NCBI GenBank assembly: GCA_023423715.1
Contig: JAFAFC010000024.1
Span: 1 to 43,912 of the forward strand
Length of the DNA stretch: 43,912 nt
DNA from: Bacteroidota bacterium
GTDB taxonomy: Bacteria; Bacteroidota; Bacteroidia; Flavobacteriales; Weeksellaceae
Reading direction: 5' to 3'
The notes below the pieces were generated by a model. That model saw only the letters and a program-made list of their open reading frames with translations. It made no database searches and was not told the DNA's origin. This document shows, piece after piece, positions 16,892 through 24,489 of this stretch. Numbering within the stretch: the first letter of the stretch is position 1; each line of letters begins with the position of its first letter. The position numbers and the translations under genes were made by a program.

Positions 16892-18183
16892 TATTTTACA
16901 CCTAAAAATTCTAAAACATCTTTAGACATATTAGGCTTCGCAATTATTTTGTTATTCGCATCCAAAACAAAATAGCTTGGGGTAGCGTGTACGTTGTATT
17001 TATCTACATAACTGCTGTACCAGCCTTTCAGCTCAGAGCTGCTGATCCAAGGATAATTTTTCGCTTTATTTTGATAAGCCGACTGCTCAGAATCTAAGGA
17101 AAAACCTACAATTTCGATATTAGCTGCTTTCAATTTTTGATACACCGGAATAAAGTTTGGTAAATCTGTCTCGCAATGCGAACAAGTTGATGACCAAAAT
17201 ACAATGACTTTCTTAGCCGCTTTTAAATCATGTAATGACTTAGCTGTCGTATTAATTGCATTGTCAAGATTAGAATTTGTAAATACCGCTCCTACGTTAA
17301 CACTTTCGTTAGTTTGAATCGTACTCGTTAATCTAGAATTGATTTCACACTTTAAATTCTTCGCTTGATTAAGATACTTCTCCTTTAAAGTATTCATAGA
17401 ATACACATCAAAAATATCAATAAATTCAGATAAAACAGTTTGTCCTCTAGAAGTTTCAACATTAACTGCAGTCAATAATTTGTCAACTTTAGCATCGTTG
17501 TTTTCCGCACCCTTTGTATTTAAATAGCGCAATAAAACAGGTCTTAGCAAGGAAGAGGTTTCCAAAAGCTCATTCGAATTTGAAATAAACTTAATTAAAT
17601 CCTGATCAGAAACCGCAGAATTAGCAGATTCTTCAACGTACTTTCCGTAATTCGTTACGTAGTATGAAACAAAAGGATTTTGCTCAGAATTAATTGTCGT
17701 TTTCGCATCTGATAATCCTTTAACCTCTTTTTCCATTGCCGTATAAAACACATCTGAAGGTTTATAATACTCCATGATTTGATACAAAGCTGGAAGAATA
17801 TATTGTTTCTTACGTTCTTTATCCTGAACATCGTTCATTAGTCGGTTACTAGCATCGTTATACACGATTTCGCTTACTTTATCTCCAGAAACTTTAACAT
17901 CCAAATTAACATCTTTGTTTTCCGAAATGAAGTTAATAGCATAATTCGTTTTAGGAAAAAAGAGCTTCATCATTCCAACATAACGATTCGGAACTTTATA
18001 TTTAAATGAATCTCCTGTAAGACTTAGTTTTGACACCAAAATGTCTTTTGATCCATCTAAAGAATATAAATACGCCTCATTTCCGACAGAACCTCCCGAG
18101 ACCTTCGCTGTGACATTAAATTGAGCAGAAATACCAATTGAAGCAAACAACAATGGCATCCATAAAAAATTTTTATTTTTCAT
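16891..18183 (-). CDS. TlpA/ResA-like thioredoxin-fold protein, exported
   Basis: A 430-residue exported protein. A signal peptide covers about residues 1-21 (ending GISAQ). The middle (about 22-290) resembles the DUF4369-type N-terminal region found in many Bacteroidota TlpA-like proteins. The C-terminal thioredoxin domain (about 300-430) has the redox motif CSHC (334-337) in VFWSSTCSHCETDLP and the cis-proline ATPSYF near 397. Probable role: thiol-disulfide exchange in the periplasm; the partner is unknown. It lies downstream of the T9SS surface gene pair but is separated from it by a terminator; no consensus promoter is seen in the 68-base gap, so partial read-through is possible. Confidence 0.85.
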   Translation of the reverse strand: MKNKNFLWMPLLFASIGISAQFNVTAKVSGGSVGNEAYLYSLDGSKDILVSKLSLTGDSFKYKVPNRYVGMMKLFFPKTNYAINFISENKDVNLDVKVSGDKVSEIVYNDASNRLMNDVQDKERKKQYILPALYQIMEYYKPSDVFYTAMEKEVKGLSDAKTTINSEQNPFVSYYVTNYGKYVEESANSAVSDQDLIKFISNSNELLETSSLLRPVLLRYLNTKGAENNDAKVDKLLTAVNVETSRGQTVLSEFIDIFDVYSMNTLKEKYLNQAKNLKCEINSRLTSTIQTNESVNVGAVFTNSNLDNAINTTAKSLHDLKAAKKVIVFWSSTCSHCETDLPNFIPVYQKLKAANIEIVGFSLDSEQSAYQNKAKNYPWISSSELKGWYSSYVDKYNVHATPSYFVLDANNKIIAKPNMSKDVLEFLGVK

Positions 18184-18196
18184 ATAATTAGTTTTA

Positions 18197-18228
18197 AAAA
18201 AAGAAACTCACTGCTTAGCAGTGAGTTT
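18197..18228 (-). terminator. Intrinsic terminator after the small membrane protein gene
   Basis: An 11-bp stem AAACTCACTGC/GCAGTGAGTTT (18204-18214 with 18218-18228, 3-base loop) followed by CTTTTTTT on the minus strand. It ends the 20530-18252 unit before the thioredoxin gene. Confidence 0.8.
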
Positions 18229-18251
18229 GCAATTTATATCTTAATACTTGA

Positions 18252-18464
18252 TTACGCAACTTTTGATTGTTTTTTTCTAACAAAATAAACGACCATTGAA
18301 ATTGCAACTACAATCAGAGCTATTAAATAACCATCGATTGGAGATGCCTGACTACCTAAGTCTTCTGGTGGTGGCGGATCCCCTCCTTCAAATTGAGCTG
18401 AAATAGGCAAATACGAAAAAAAAGCAATTAGAACACCTAATATAAATTTAATTTTATTTTTCAT
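18252..18464 (-). CDS. Small exported membrane protein with PID-CTERM-like tail
   Basis: A 70-residue protein with a signal peptide (about 1-23, ending PISAQ), a short acidic, proline-rich segment (GGDPPPPEDLGSQ), then PIDGYLIALIVVAISMVVYF as a transmembrane segment and a basic end KKQSKVA. Short proteins of the form signal peptide, prolines, PIDG-hydrophobic helix-basic tail are common in flavobacteria and resemble what is called the PID-CTERM protein-sorting domain; I make that match from memory. It lies 11 bases after the T9SS surface gene and ends at a terminator, so the two form one operon. Function unknown. Confidence 0.7.
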   Translation of the reverse strand: MKNKIKFILGVLIAFFSYLPISAQFEGGDPPPPEDLGSQASPIDGYLIALIVVAISMVVYFVRKKQSKVA

Positions 18465-18475
18465 CTTACTTTGTG

Positions 18476-20530
18476 TTATTTAGTTGTTTTTAAAGTTCTA
18501 ACCTCTCCATTGTCATATGTAACCTTTACAACAAAGACACCTTGACTCGTTAAAGGTAGGACATAATCCGTACTTGTAGATACATTTGTAGCAGAGTTCA
18601 ACAATCTACCACTCATATCATATACTTCAAGACTTGCCTTATTAGATACTTTTTCGAATTTCACCTTTCTAAGGTCACTATCTCTGTATACTATAGTTTT
18701 TCCATTATTTAGATCAACATTTTCTTGACCTAATGTACTATCCGGTACATTTTGCCAAAACATAACAAAACGATTATTTACATTTTGTAAATCCGCATCT
18801 GAATTAATAGTGAAAGCATAGGATTTATCCGCACTTACAATTTCACTTTTATTCGTTGCAGCATCAAAGATATAAAACTTCGCATCGCTCAAATTCTTAA
18901 CTCTGTTAAAAATTGAACCTTCATATAAATTGAATTTCAATTCATAAGTAGAACCAATTTTCAAATCTTTAAATCCTACTCCTAAAGGTTTTGCTATATA
19001 ATCAATTGAATTAAAAGTGTTGAAGTCTTTCTGACTTGTTGATACTACTTGTCCGTTTGCATTTCCTAAAACAAACAATTTTCTATTTGATACTGCAGCA
19101 TCAGCAGACTCCTTTTCATAATTGGTACCCACCAAATAAACTGGTTGCTCAATAATAGCATTATTTTCTGTCAAGAAAATTTCTGCTTGATAAAACCCAT
19201 CACTATTAGAAACTGGTGTACTCGTTGTCTTTGCACTCTTTGACTCAGTCGATACGGAATTAGAAACCATTTTACTACCATAAGGTACTGTTCCAGCTAT
19301 AGGTGTAATACCTGGAGCATATTCAAACGTTTTATGGTTATCATTGAAAGAAACTTCAACGTCAACAATCCTTGTACCACCTAAAGTAGTTGGATTAACT
19401 TTAGCGAAATTTAAATTAAATGTTTCAAAAGGTCTAATTAATAAAGCTTCAGGACTACCAACCCATGTAGTACCATTGTACATTGCTTTAACATAATCTG
19501 CATTAGCACTAGTACTACCAGTTGACGGATTCCAAATCACATCGTAAGCTTGAGTTCTCTTAGAAACATAAAAATCTTGAATCATTTGTGCATCCGTAGC
19601 TCCTTTTATCGTTCGAGATCCTCCTGCATTCATAATTTTCAACCATGCATTAGCACCATCATAAGCACTTAAATCAAGATTGGATGTATACGGATTTCCG
19701 AAACGATATACATTCTTTCCTGTAACTTTACTTGTTGAAGAAATTCTCCCCATATAGGATTGGTATTCCTCATTATAGGGGTTTACTTTAGTTTTCCATT
19801 GATCATATGTGAAATCAGAGAACTGAGCCTCAGTAAAATTAGCAATCACCGATTTACCCTTTGCTACATAAGCACCAGGAGAGGGCATACCTTTATAACC
19901 AACGATACCAGTCATGACAGACTGCATATCTCCTTTTCTAAGATTTAATAAGTAATAGTCTCCAGCTACAATTGGCACTCCAACTTGAATTGGATCGTTA
20001 TGAACTTTACTATTATTCCACTTATGCAAAGACATATTGTAAAAATTAGGTCCACAATTCGCATTTAATGCACAAGTACCAATAAAATCACTTTCATTTT
20101 TACCAAAAGACTTCATCAAATAAGTCGCAGCATCTTTATAGGGAAAACTAATTGGGAAAGATCCATTGTAATATGTAGATGGCGCAGCTGGCCTTTGTAC
20201 TGTCATTCTAGCGTCAGTAGCACTAGCTGTATTTTGGATAATTACTTGTCCATAGTCATTTTGAGAAGTATAAACATTAAGAAACTCCTGCCCATCAGTA
20301 GCTGCATTTGCAACAGTTGTTCCTTTTTTATAATCTCCTACGATTATAATATTACCTTTATTCTCAACCGTTTGTGCGACAGCTGAATTCACAGCCATAT
20401 CACCTCCACTATAAACTAATGCCCCGCTGGACACATAGAATTTAGCTCCATCGCCCACATAGGTTAACACCTGCGCGTGCGCAGAATATGCCAACAATAG
20501 TAAACCTACAGTTAATAAATTTTTTTTCAT
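18476..20530 (-). CDS. T9SS-secreted surface protein with type A C-terminal sorting domain
   Basis: A 684-residue secreted protein. The N-terminus is a signal peptide (about 1-19, ending AHAQ). The C-terminal ~75 residues carry the type A sorting domain of type IX secretion: KVSNKASLEVYDMSGRLL, then TSQGVFVVKVTYDNGE and the terminal RTLKTTK. Such proteins cross the outer membrane through SprA, lose the sorting domain and are anchored or released. The bulk (20-600) is Asn/Thr/Ser-rich and beta-strand-like, with no enzyme motif I recognise; a structural or adhesive role is a guess. Promoter at 20571-20601; operon with the small membrane protein downstream. Confidence 0.88.
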   Translation of the reverse strand: MKKNLLTVGLLLLAYSAHAQVLTYVGDGAKFYVSSGALVYSGGDMAVNSAVAQTVENKGNIIIVGDYKKGTTVANAATDGQEFLNVYTSQNDYGQVIIQNTASATDARMTVQRPAAPSTYYNGSFPISFPYKDAATYLMKSFGKNESDFIGTCALNANCGPNFYNMSLHKWNNSKVHNDPIQVGVPIVAGDYYLLNLRKGDMQSVMTGIVGYKGMPSPGAYVAKGKSVIANFTEAQFSDFTYDQWKTKVNPYNEEYQSYMGRISSTSKVTGKNVYRFGNPYTSNLDLSAYDGANAWLKIMNAGGSRTIKGATDAQMIQDFYVSKRTQAYDVIWNPSTGSTSANADYVKAMYNGTTWVGSPEALLIRPFETFNLNFAKVNPTTLGGTRIVDVEVSFNDNHKTFEYAPGITPIAGTVPYGSKMVSNSVSTESKSAKTTSTPVSNSDGFYQAEIFLTENNAIIEQPVYLVGTNYEKESADAAVSNRKLFVLGNANGQVVSTSQKDFNTFNSIDYIAKPLGVGFKDLKIGSTYELKFNLYEGSIFNRVKNLSDAKFYIFDAATNKSEIVSADKSYAFTINSDADLQNVNNRFVMFWQNVPDSTLGQENVDLNNGKTIVYRDSDLRKVKFEKVSNKASLEVYDMSGRLLNSATNVSTSTDYVLPLTSQGVFVVKVTYDNGEVRTLKTTK

Positions 20531-20570
20531 GTGTATATTATTTGTGTTTTAAACAAAACTATTTAAGTTG

Positions 20571-20601
20571 CAAATTTATAATTATTTTCCTTAATTACAA
20601 A
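20571..20601 (-). promoter_or_regulatory. Promoter of the T9SS surface protein operon
   Basis: On the minus strand, TTTG (20598-20601), a 19-base spacer, and TAAATTTG (20571-20578), a full consensus match, 40 bases ahead of the ATG. A second -7-like TAGTTTTG lies at 20554-20561 without a -33 partner. Confidence 0.6.
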
Positions 20602-20625
20602 TTTAATTTCATGTATTACGAACAT

Positions 20626-21789
20626 TTATAATTGGATATCTTTCTGATCACCAATATTAAACATATAATCCTCCAATCGCTTTTCTGTTGTACCACGAAG
20701 GCCACGCGCTCCCAATCCCTTCTCCATTGTTTCTTCTACGATACTCTTAATTGCTTTTTCAGAAAAACTTAATTTAATTCCATCCATTTTAAATAACTCA
20801 ACAAATTGATTGACGATCGAGTTTTTCGGCTCCGTCATAATTCGCATCATGGTCTCTTTAGTTAGCTTGTCCAAATAGGTAATAATCGGAAAACGACCCA
20901 ATAATTCAGGAATTAAACCGAAACGTTTCAAATCCAACGCATTAATCTGACTTAAAATATCATCTTCCTTATCTACTTTATTTAGTTTATCAGCGCTAAA
21001 TCCAATCGCTTGCTTATTTAGACGTCTTTCGATAATGTCTTTCATCCCATCAAAAGCTCCACCTGCGATGAACAAAATATTCTGCGTGTTGACTTGAATA
21101 TACTTTTGATCTGGATGCTTTCTACCTCCCTGAGGCGGAACATTCACAATACTTCCTTCCAAAAGCTTCAACAATCCTTGCTGAACACCTTCTCCTGAAA
21201 CATCACGTGTAATACTTGGGTTATCCGATTTTCTAGCGATTTTATCGATTTCGTCAATAAAAACGATACCTCTTTCTGCTTTTTGAACATCATAATCTGC
21301 CACCATTAACAAACGTGAAAGGATACTTTCTACATCTTCACCAACATAACCAGCTTCGGTAAGAATTGTTGCATCAACAATACAAAAAGGAACATTTAAT
21401 TCTCGAGCAATGGTTTTTGCTAATAACGTTTTTCCAGTTCCCGTCTCACCAATCATGATGATATTTGACTTTTCGATTTCCACCTCACGGTTTTCATCTT
21501 CCGAGTGCAACAACCTTTTGTAATGGTTATAAACCGCTATGGATAATTGCTTCTTCGCTTGATCTTGACCAATAACATATTGATCTAGGAAGGTTTTAAT
21601 TTCCTTTGGTTTTTTTAATTCTTCAAGATTTGCTGCTGGCCCTCCAGTAACCGATCCTGTTCCGTTATCTTTTACAATAGCATGCGCTTGCTCGATACAA
21701 TTTTCGCAAATAAACCCATTTTGCCCAGAAACCAGCATTTGTACTTCATTTCTATTTCTACCACAAAACGAACATTGGTTAGGATTCAT
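20626..21789 (-). CDS. clpX: ATP-dependent Clp protease ATP-binding subunit ClpX
   Basis: ClpX is the hexameric AAA+ unfoldase that feeds tagged proteins to ClpP in the cytoplasm. The 387-residue protein has the N-terminal zinc-binding domain (C6, C9, C28, C31), Walker A GETGTGKT (114-121), the pore loop GYVG (147-150), Walker B GIVFIDE (174-180), the IGF loop that docks on ClpP (in NKQAIGFSADK) and the sensor-2 region GLGARGLRG. It is somewhat shorter than the usual 410-430 residues at the C-terminus, but no functional motif is missing. clpP is not in the window. Upstream there is a terminator for the HIT gene; no consensus clpX promoter is seen. Confidence 0.97.
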   Translation of the reverse strand: MNPNQCSFCGRNRNEVQMLVSGQNGFICENCIEQAHAIVKDNGTGSVTGGPAANLEELKKPKEIKTFLDQYVIGQDQAKKQLSIAVYNHYKRLLHSEDENREVEIEKSNIIMIGETGTGKTLLAKTIARELNVPFCIVDATILTEAGYVGEDVESILSRLLMVADYDVQKAERGIVFIDEIDKIARKSDNPSITRDVSGEGVQQGLLKLLEGSIVNVPPQGGRKHPDQKYIQVNTQNILFIAGGAFDGMKDIIERRLNKQAIGFSADKLNKVDKEDDILSQINALDLKRFGLIPELLGRFPIITYLDKLTKETMMRIMTEPKNSIVNQFVELFKMDGIKLSFSEKAIKSIVEETMEKGLGARGLRGTTEKRLEDYMFNIGDQKDIQL

Positions 21790-21817
21790 ATAGTATTGTC
21801 TCTTTTTATATTAGGTA

Positions 21818-21855
21818 TAAAAAAACTTTGTCAAAGTAAATTACCTTGACAAAGT
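21818..21855 (-). terminator. Intrinsic terminator of greA-HIT unit
   Basis: A 10-bp stem ACTTTGTCAA/TTGACAAAGT (21825-21834 with 21846-21855) followed on the minus strand by a T run at 21819-21825, directly after the HIT stop codon. Confidence 0.8.
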
Positions 21856-21859
21856 CTAT

Positions 21860-22249
21860 TTAAGCATTTTTAATTTTTCCAAGAATTTGATTGTATTCTT
21901 CTTGACTGAACTTCAAACGTTCATTTCTAAAATTCATATCCTCCATTTTTGAAATTGGAATTAAGTGAATATGCGCATGCGGAACTTCTAGTCCGACCAC
22001 GGCCACTGCTATTCTTTTATCGGGATATGCTCTTTTCATTTTTTGAGCGACTTGCTGTGCAAATGCCCACAATTCTTTATATTCTTCAGAATCAATATCA
22101 AAAATAAAATCTACTTCCTTTTTAGGAATCACTAAAGTATGTCCTTCTACTAAAGGCATCGCATCCAAAAATGATAAAAACTGATCATTTTCAGCTACTT
22201 TATACGCTGGAATTTCTCCGTTGACAATCTTTGTGAATATAGAGCTCAT
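21860..22249 (-). CDS. HIT-family nucleotide hydrolase
   Basis: A 129-residue histidine-triad protein. It opens with the family start SIFTKIVNGEIPAYKV and carries the catalytic HAHIHLIP (residues 91-98), where the central histidine attacks the alpha-phosphate of nucleoside phosphoramidates or dinucleotides. Bacterial relatives (HinT-like) hydrolyse AMP-lysine-type adducts; the natural substrate is uncertain. It follows greA by 25 bases and may be read with it, but a -7 element overlaps the end of greA, so it may have its own promoter as well. Confidence 0.93.
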   Translation of the reverse strand: MSSIFTKIVNGEIPAYKVAENDQFLSFLDAMPLVEGHTLVIPKKEVDFIFDIDSEEYKELWAFAQQVAQKMKRAYPDKRIAVAVVGLEVPHAHIHLIPISKMEDMNFRNERLKFSQEEYNQILGKIKNA

Positions 22250-22269
22250 TTTTCTTGATTTTAAAGGAA

Positions 22270-22301
22270 CAAATTTAAAGCGAAATTTCTAAAACTTCAA
22301 A
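22270..22301 (-). promoter_or_regulatory. Possible internal promoter for the HIT gene
   Basis: On the minus strand, TTTG (22298-22301), a 20-base spacer and TAAATTTG (22270-22277), overlapping the 3' end of greA. Predicted transcription start near 22263, 14 bases before the HIT ATG. Confidence 0.5.
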
Positions 22302-22745
22302 TGAAAGTTTGTTACCATTTGGCAAAACAACGTCAGCTACTTCTCCAACAGTTTTTCCTAAAAGCCCTTTAGCAATAGGTGTATTTACAGAAATTTTTCC
22401 TGTTTTCAGATCGCTTTCGTTATCAGGAACAAGTGTAAATTTTTGTTCTTGATTGGTCGTTTTATTCTTAAGACGCACCGTCATTAAAATCGAAACTTTG
22501 GATGTATCCAATTGAGACTCGTCTATCACTTTAGAAGAAGCAATCGCGTCTTTCAATTTAGAAATTTTCATTTCTAGCATCCCTTGAGCCTCTTTGGCAG
22601 CATCATATTCCGCATTTTCCGAAAGATCACCTTTATCTCTCGCTTCTGCAATTTGCTGCGTAATTTTTGGTCTTTCTATGGTTTCCAACAACTCGAGTTC
22701 GGCCTTCATTTTTTCGAGGCCCTCATTTGTAACATACGTTGCCAT
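22275..22745 (-). CDS. greA: Transcription elongation factor GreA
   Basis: GreA enters the secondary channel of RNA polymerase and stimulates cleavage of the nascent RNA in backtracked complexes. The 156-residue protein has the N-terminal coiled coil (about 1-75, with the tip acidic pair in the GDLSENAEYDAAKEAQG segment, residues 38-54) and the C-terminal FKBP-like domain (about 80-156, ending LPNGNKLSFEVLEISL). Length and sequence are normal. The leader ahead of it contains a hairpin with a T run (22771-22796), which may act as an attenuator. Divergent from the Rieske-like lipoprotein gene. Confidence 0.97.
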   Translation of the reverse strand: MATYVTNEGLEKMKAELELLETIERPKITQQIAEARDKGDLSENAEYDAAKEAQGMLEMKISKLKDAIASSKVIDESQLDTSKVSILMTVRLKNKTTNQEQKFTLVPDNESDLKTGKISVNTPIAKGLLGKTVGEVADVVLPNGNKLSFEVLEISL

Positions 22746-22770
22746 AATTTTTGAGTTTTAACGTTAGTAT

Positions 22771-22796
22771 AAAAAAATAATCCGACATTTGCCGGA
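22771..22796 (-). promoter_or_regulatory. Terminator-like hairpin in the greA leader, possible attenuator
   Basis: On the minus strand, TCCGGCAAATGTCGGA (22781-22796) can form a short hairpin and is followed by TTATTTTTTT. It lies within the ~73-base leader between the predicted start near 22818 and the greA ATG at 22745. Confidence 0.4.
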
Positions 22797-22824
22797 CAAT
22801 GTTTCTGTTTGTGAATTAGTAACA

Positions 22825-22832
22825 CAAAGATA
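22825..22832 (-). promoter_or_regulatory. greA promoter, -7 element
   Basis: TATCTTTG on the minus strand matches TAnnTTTG; predicted start near 22818. The -33 element is not clear at the usual spacing. Confidence 0.45.
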
Positions 22833-22847
22833 TAAAATAATTTTCAT

Positions 22848-23300
22848 ATGCGACACAAGATTCTTTCGAAGTTTTTCACAATATTCCTTACTTTCAGCCT
22901 TTTAACCATTGTTTTTTCATGCTCAGAAAGAGAACAAACCGTGGACTGCTTTCCTAAGACAGGAATTAGCGTTCAACTAGACCTTAAACTTCCTGCGTAT
23001 CAAAAATTGCAATATACCGGAGGCTGGATATACGTTAATGAGCAAGGTTCTGGAACTCGAGGATTAATTGTCGTGCGAACTTCCAATGGTTTTAAAGTGT
23101 ACGATAGAAATGCGCCTCACATTTGCCCTGGAGCCAACACAACATTGGAGGTTACTGAAGACATCAAAATAACGTGCAAAGCGGATAATTCGGAATGGAT
23201 TTTATTGACAGGCCAACCAACAAAAGTTGCGAAAATTGCCCCTAAAACCTATTTTACCAATTACGATTCTGGATCTCAAATTTTAGCGATTTATAATTAA
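22848..23300 (+). CDS. Lipoprotein with degenerate Rieske-like fold
   Basis: A 150-residue lipoprotein: signal sequence with lipobox (IVFSC, C25), then about 120 residues that follow the pattern of Bacteroidota Rieske-type proteins: GLIVVRTSNGFKVYDRNAPHICPG, a strand pair, ITCKADNSEWIL and a final strand pair ending LAIYN. True Rieske proteins bind [2Fe-2S] through CxH and CxxH; here the second motif reads CKAD and the first lacks CxH, so a cluster is unlikely. Role unknown; membrane-anchored, facing the periplasm. It precedes dtd by 31 bases on the same strand and is likely cotranscribed with it. Confidence 0.7.
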   Translation: MRHKILSKFFTIFLTFSLLTIVFSCSEREQTVDCFPKTGISVQLDLKLPAYQKLQYTGGWIYVNEQGSGTRGLIVVRTSNGFKVYDRNAPHICPGANTTLEVTEDIKITCKADNSEWILLTGQPTKVAKIAPKTYFTNYDSGSQILAIYN

Positions 23301-23331
23301 ATAGTTCAAAATAAATATGTAAATTACCTTC

Positions 23332-23781
23332 ATGAAAGTAGTTATACAAAGGGTTTCTGAAGCCCATGTTAAAGTAGATGAAAATATTGTTGGCCAAATT
23401 CAAAGTGGATTCATGCTACTTGTTGGCATTCAGGAAGATGATGAAAAAGAAGATGCAGATTGGCTTGCTCAAAAAATATTAAATCTTCGAATTTTTGGTG
23501 ACGAAGATGGAAAACTGAATCTTTCTATCCAAGAAAGTAAAGGTAAAATTCTTTGTATTAGCCAGTTTACATTGATTGCAGATTATAAAAAGGGAAATCG
23601 ACCTTCCTTTATTAAAGCGGCCAAACCTGATAAAGCCATTCCTTTATTTGATTATTTCAAAACAGAATTAGGAAAATCAGGAACACCAGTTGAAAGTGGA
23701 ATTTTCGGCGCAGATATGAAAGTTTCTTTGATCAATGACGGCCCCGCAACGATAGTCATGGACTCGAAAACCAAAGCATAG
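23332..23781 (+). CDS. dtd: D-aminoacyl-tRNA deacylase
   Basis: Dtd removes D-amino acids (and glycine) mischarged onto tRNAs. The 149-residue protein has the start MKVVIQRVSEAHVKV, the catalytic SQFTL (77-81) and the cross-subunit GP motif in NDGPAT (135-140; most relatives read GPVT, a conservative change). Length is standard for the homodimeric bacterial enzyme. Followed within 10 bases by a good terminator, which ends the short plus-strand unit. Confidence 0.96.
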   Translation: MKVVIQRVSEAHVKVDENIVGQIQSGFMLLVGIQEDDEKEDADWLAQKILNLRIFGDEDGKLNLSIQESKGKILCISQFTLIADYKKGNRPSFIKAAKPDKAIPLFDYFKTELGKSGTPVESGIFGADMKVSLINDGPATIVMDSKTKA

Positions 23782-23790
23782 AAAAAATAA

Positions 23791-23816
23791 ATGAGACTCC
23801 GTAGAGTCTCATTTTT
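23791..23816 (+). terminator. Intrinsic terminator after dtd (bidirectional)
   Basis: A 9-bp stem ATGAGACTC/GAGTCTCAT (23791-23799 with 23804-23812, 4-base loop) followed by TTTT. On the minus strand it is followed by TTATTTTTT, so it may also end the converging lipoprotein gene. Confidence 0.8.
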
Positions 23817-23879
23817 AGTTTAATTAATAATTCCCCAAAAATTAGTTAAACTAGTTATAAAAACTTACTAAGAAAGTGA

Positions 23880-24416
23880 TTATTCAATGTTTACTGTAAA
23901 ATGGCCTTTTGCGTCGCCCGATGCCATATTACTTTTTGCAATAATTATCTGGACTTTTCCTTTTTCGGAAACATGATATTCTTGCACTTCCCTACCAAAA
24001 GGTCCATCTTGTTCGCCGTTTGGCAGAATAATTTGATTAACTCGAATATTCATTGTGGGTTTCTCCGGATTTACTTTTACGTTAATCGCTTTTCCCGCAA
24101 AATTAGTAATATTCAAAACTAATCTTTGATTCTCTGATGAAAATTCTTCTCCTACTTTTATCGGAAGCATGCTTGCATCCAAATCTCTCACAATTTCACC
24201 ATCTTCATTGCTTCTCATGACACCGTTTTTCAAAACTTCTTTTGTTTTCGGCGCATTATTAATTAGTGAATCTCGTAAAGCTACTGAATCAATAACCATT
24301 GTATTCATCGAGTCTTCCGTAATTTGTAACGAATCTTTTGATGATGATTCTGTGGTTATTTTATCCTCTTTACAGGCTACAATAATTAAGGGCAGAAGTA
24401 ACAAAAGTTTTTTCAT
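23880..24416 (-). CDS. Putative lipoprotein of unknown function
   Basis: A 178-residue protein with a lipoprotein signal (MKKLLLLLPLIIVAC, C15), a Ser/Asp-rich linker (about 16-60) and a C-terminal half (about 85-178) of alternating hydrophobic residues that looks like a beta-sandwich (NQRLVLNITNFAGK, MNIRVNQIILPNGEQ, KGHFTVNIE). No catalytic motif is seen. Convergent with dtd and 73 bases downstream of the DUF4153-like gene on the same strand, so it may be the last gene of that block; no terminator is seen between. Confidence 0.7.
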   Translation of the reverse strand: MKKLLLLLPLIIVACKEDKITTESSSKDSLQITEDSMNTMVIDSVALRDSLINNAPKTKEVLKNGVMRSNEDGEIVRDLDASMLPIKVGEEFSSENQRLVLNITNFAGKAINVKVNPEKPTMNIRVNQIILPNGEQDGPFGREVQEYHVSEKGKVQIIIAKSNMASGDAKGHFTVNIE

Positions 24417-24489
24417 ATAGGCAACGTTTTTTTAGAATAATTGCAAAAACAATACAAAACCTGCACCAAACCAAGATTTTTACAAATTC

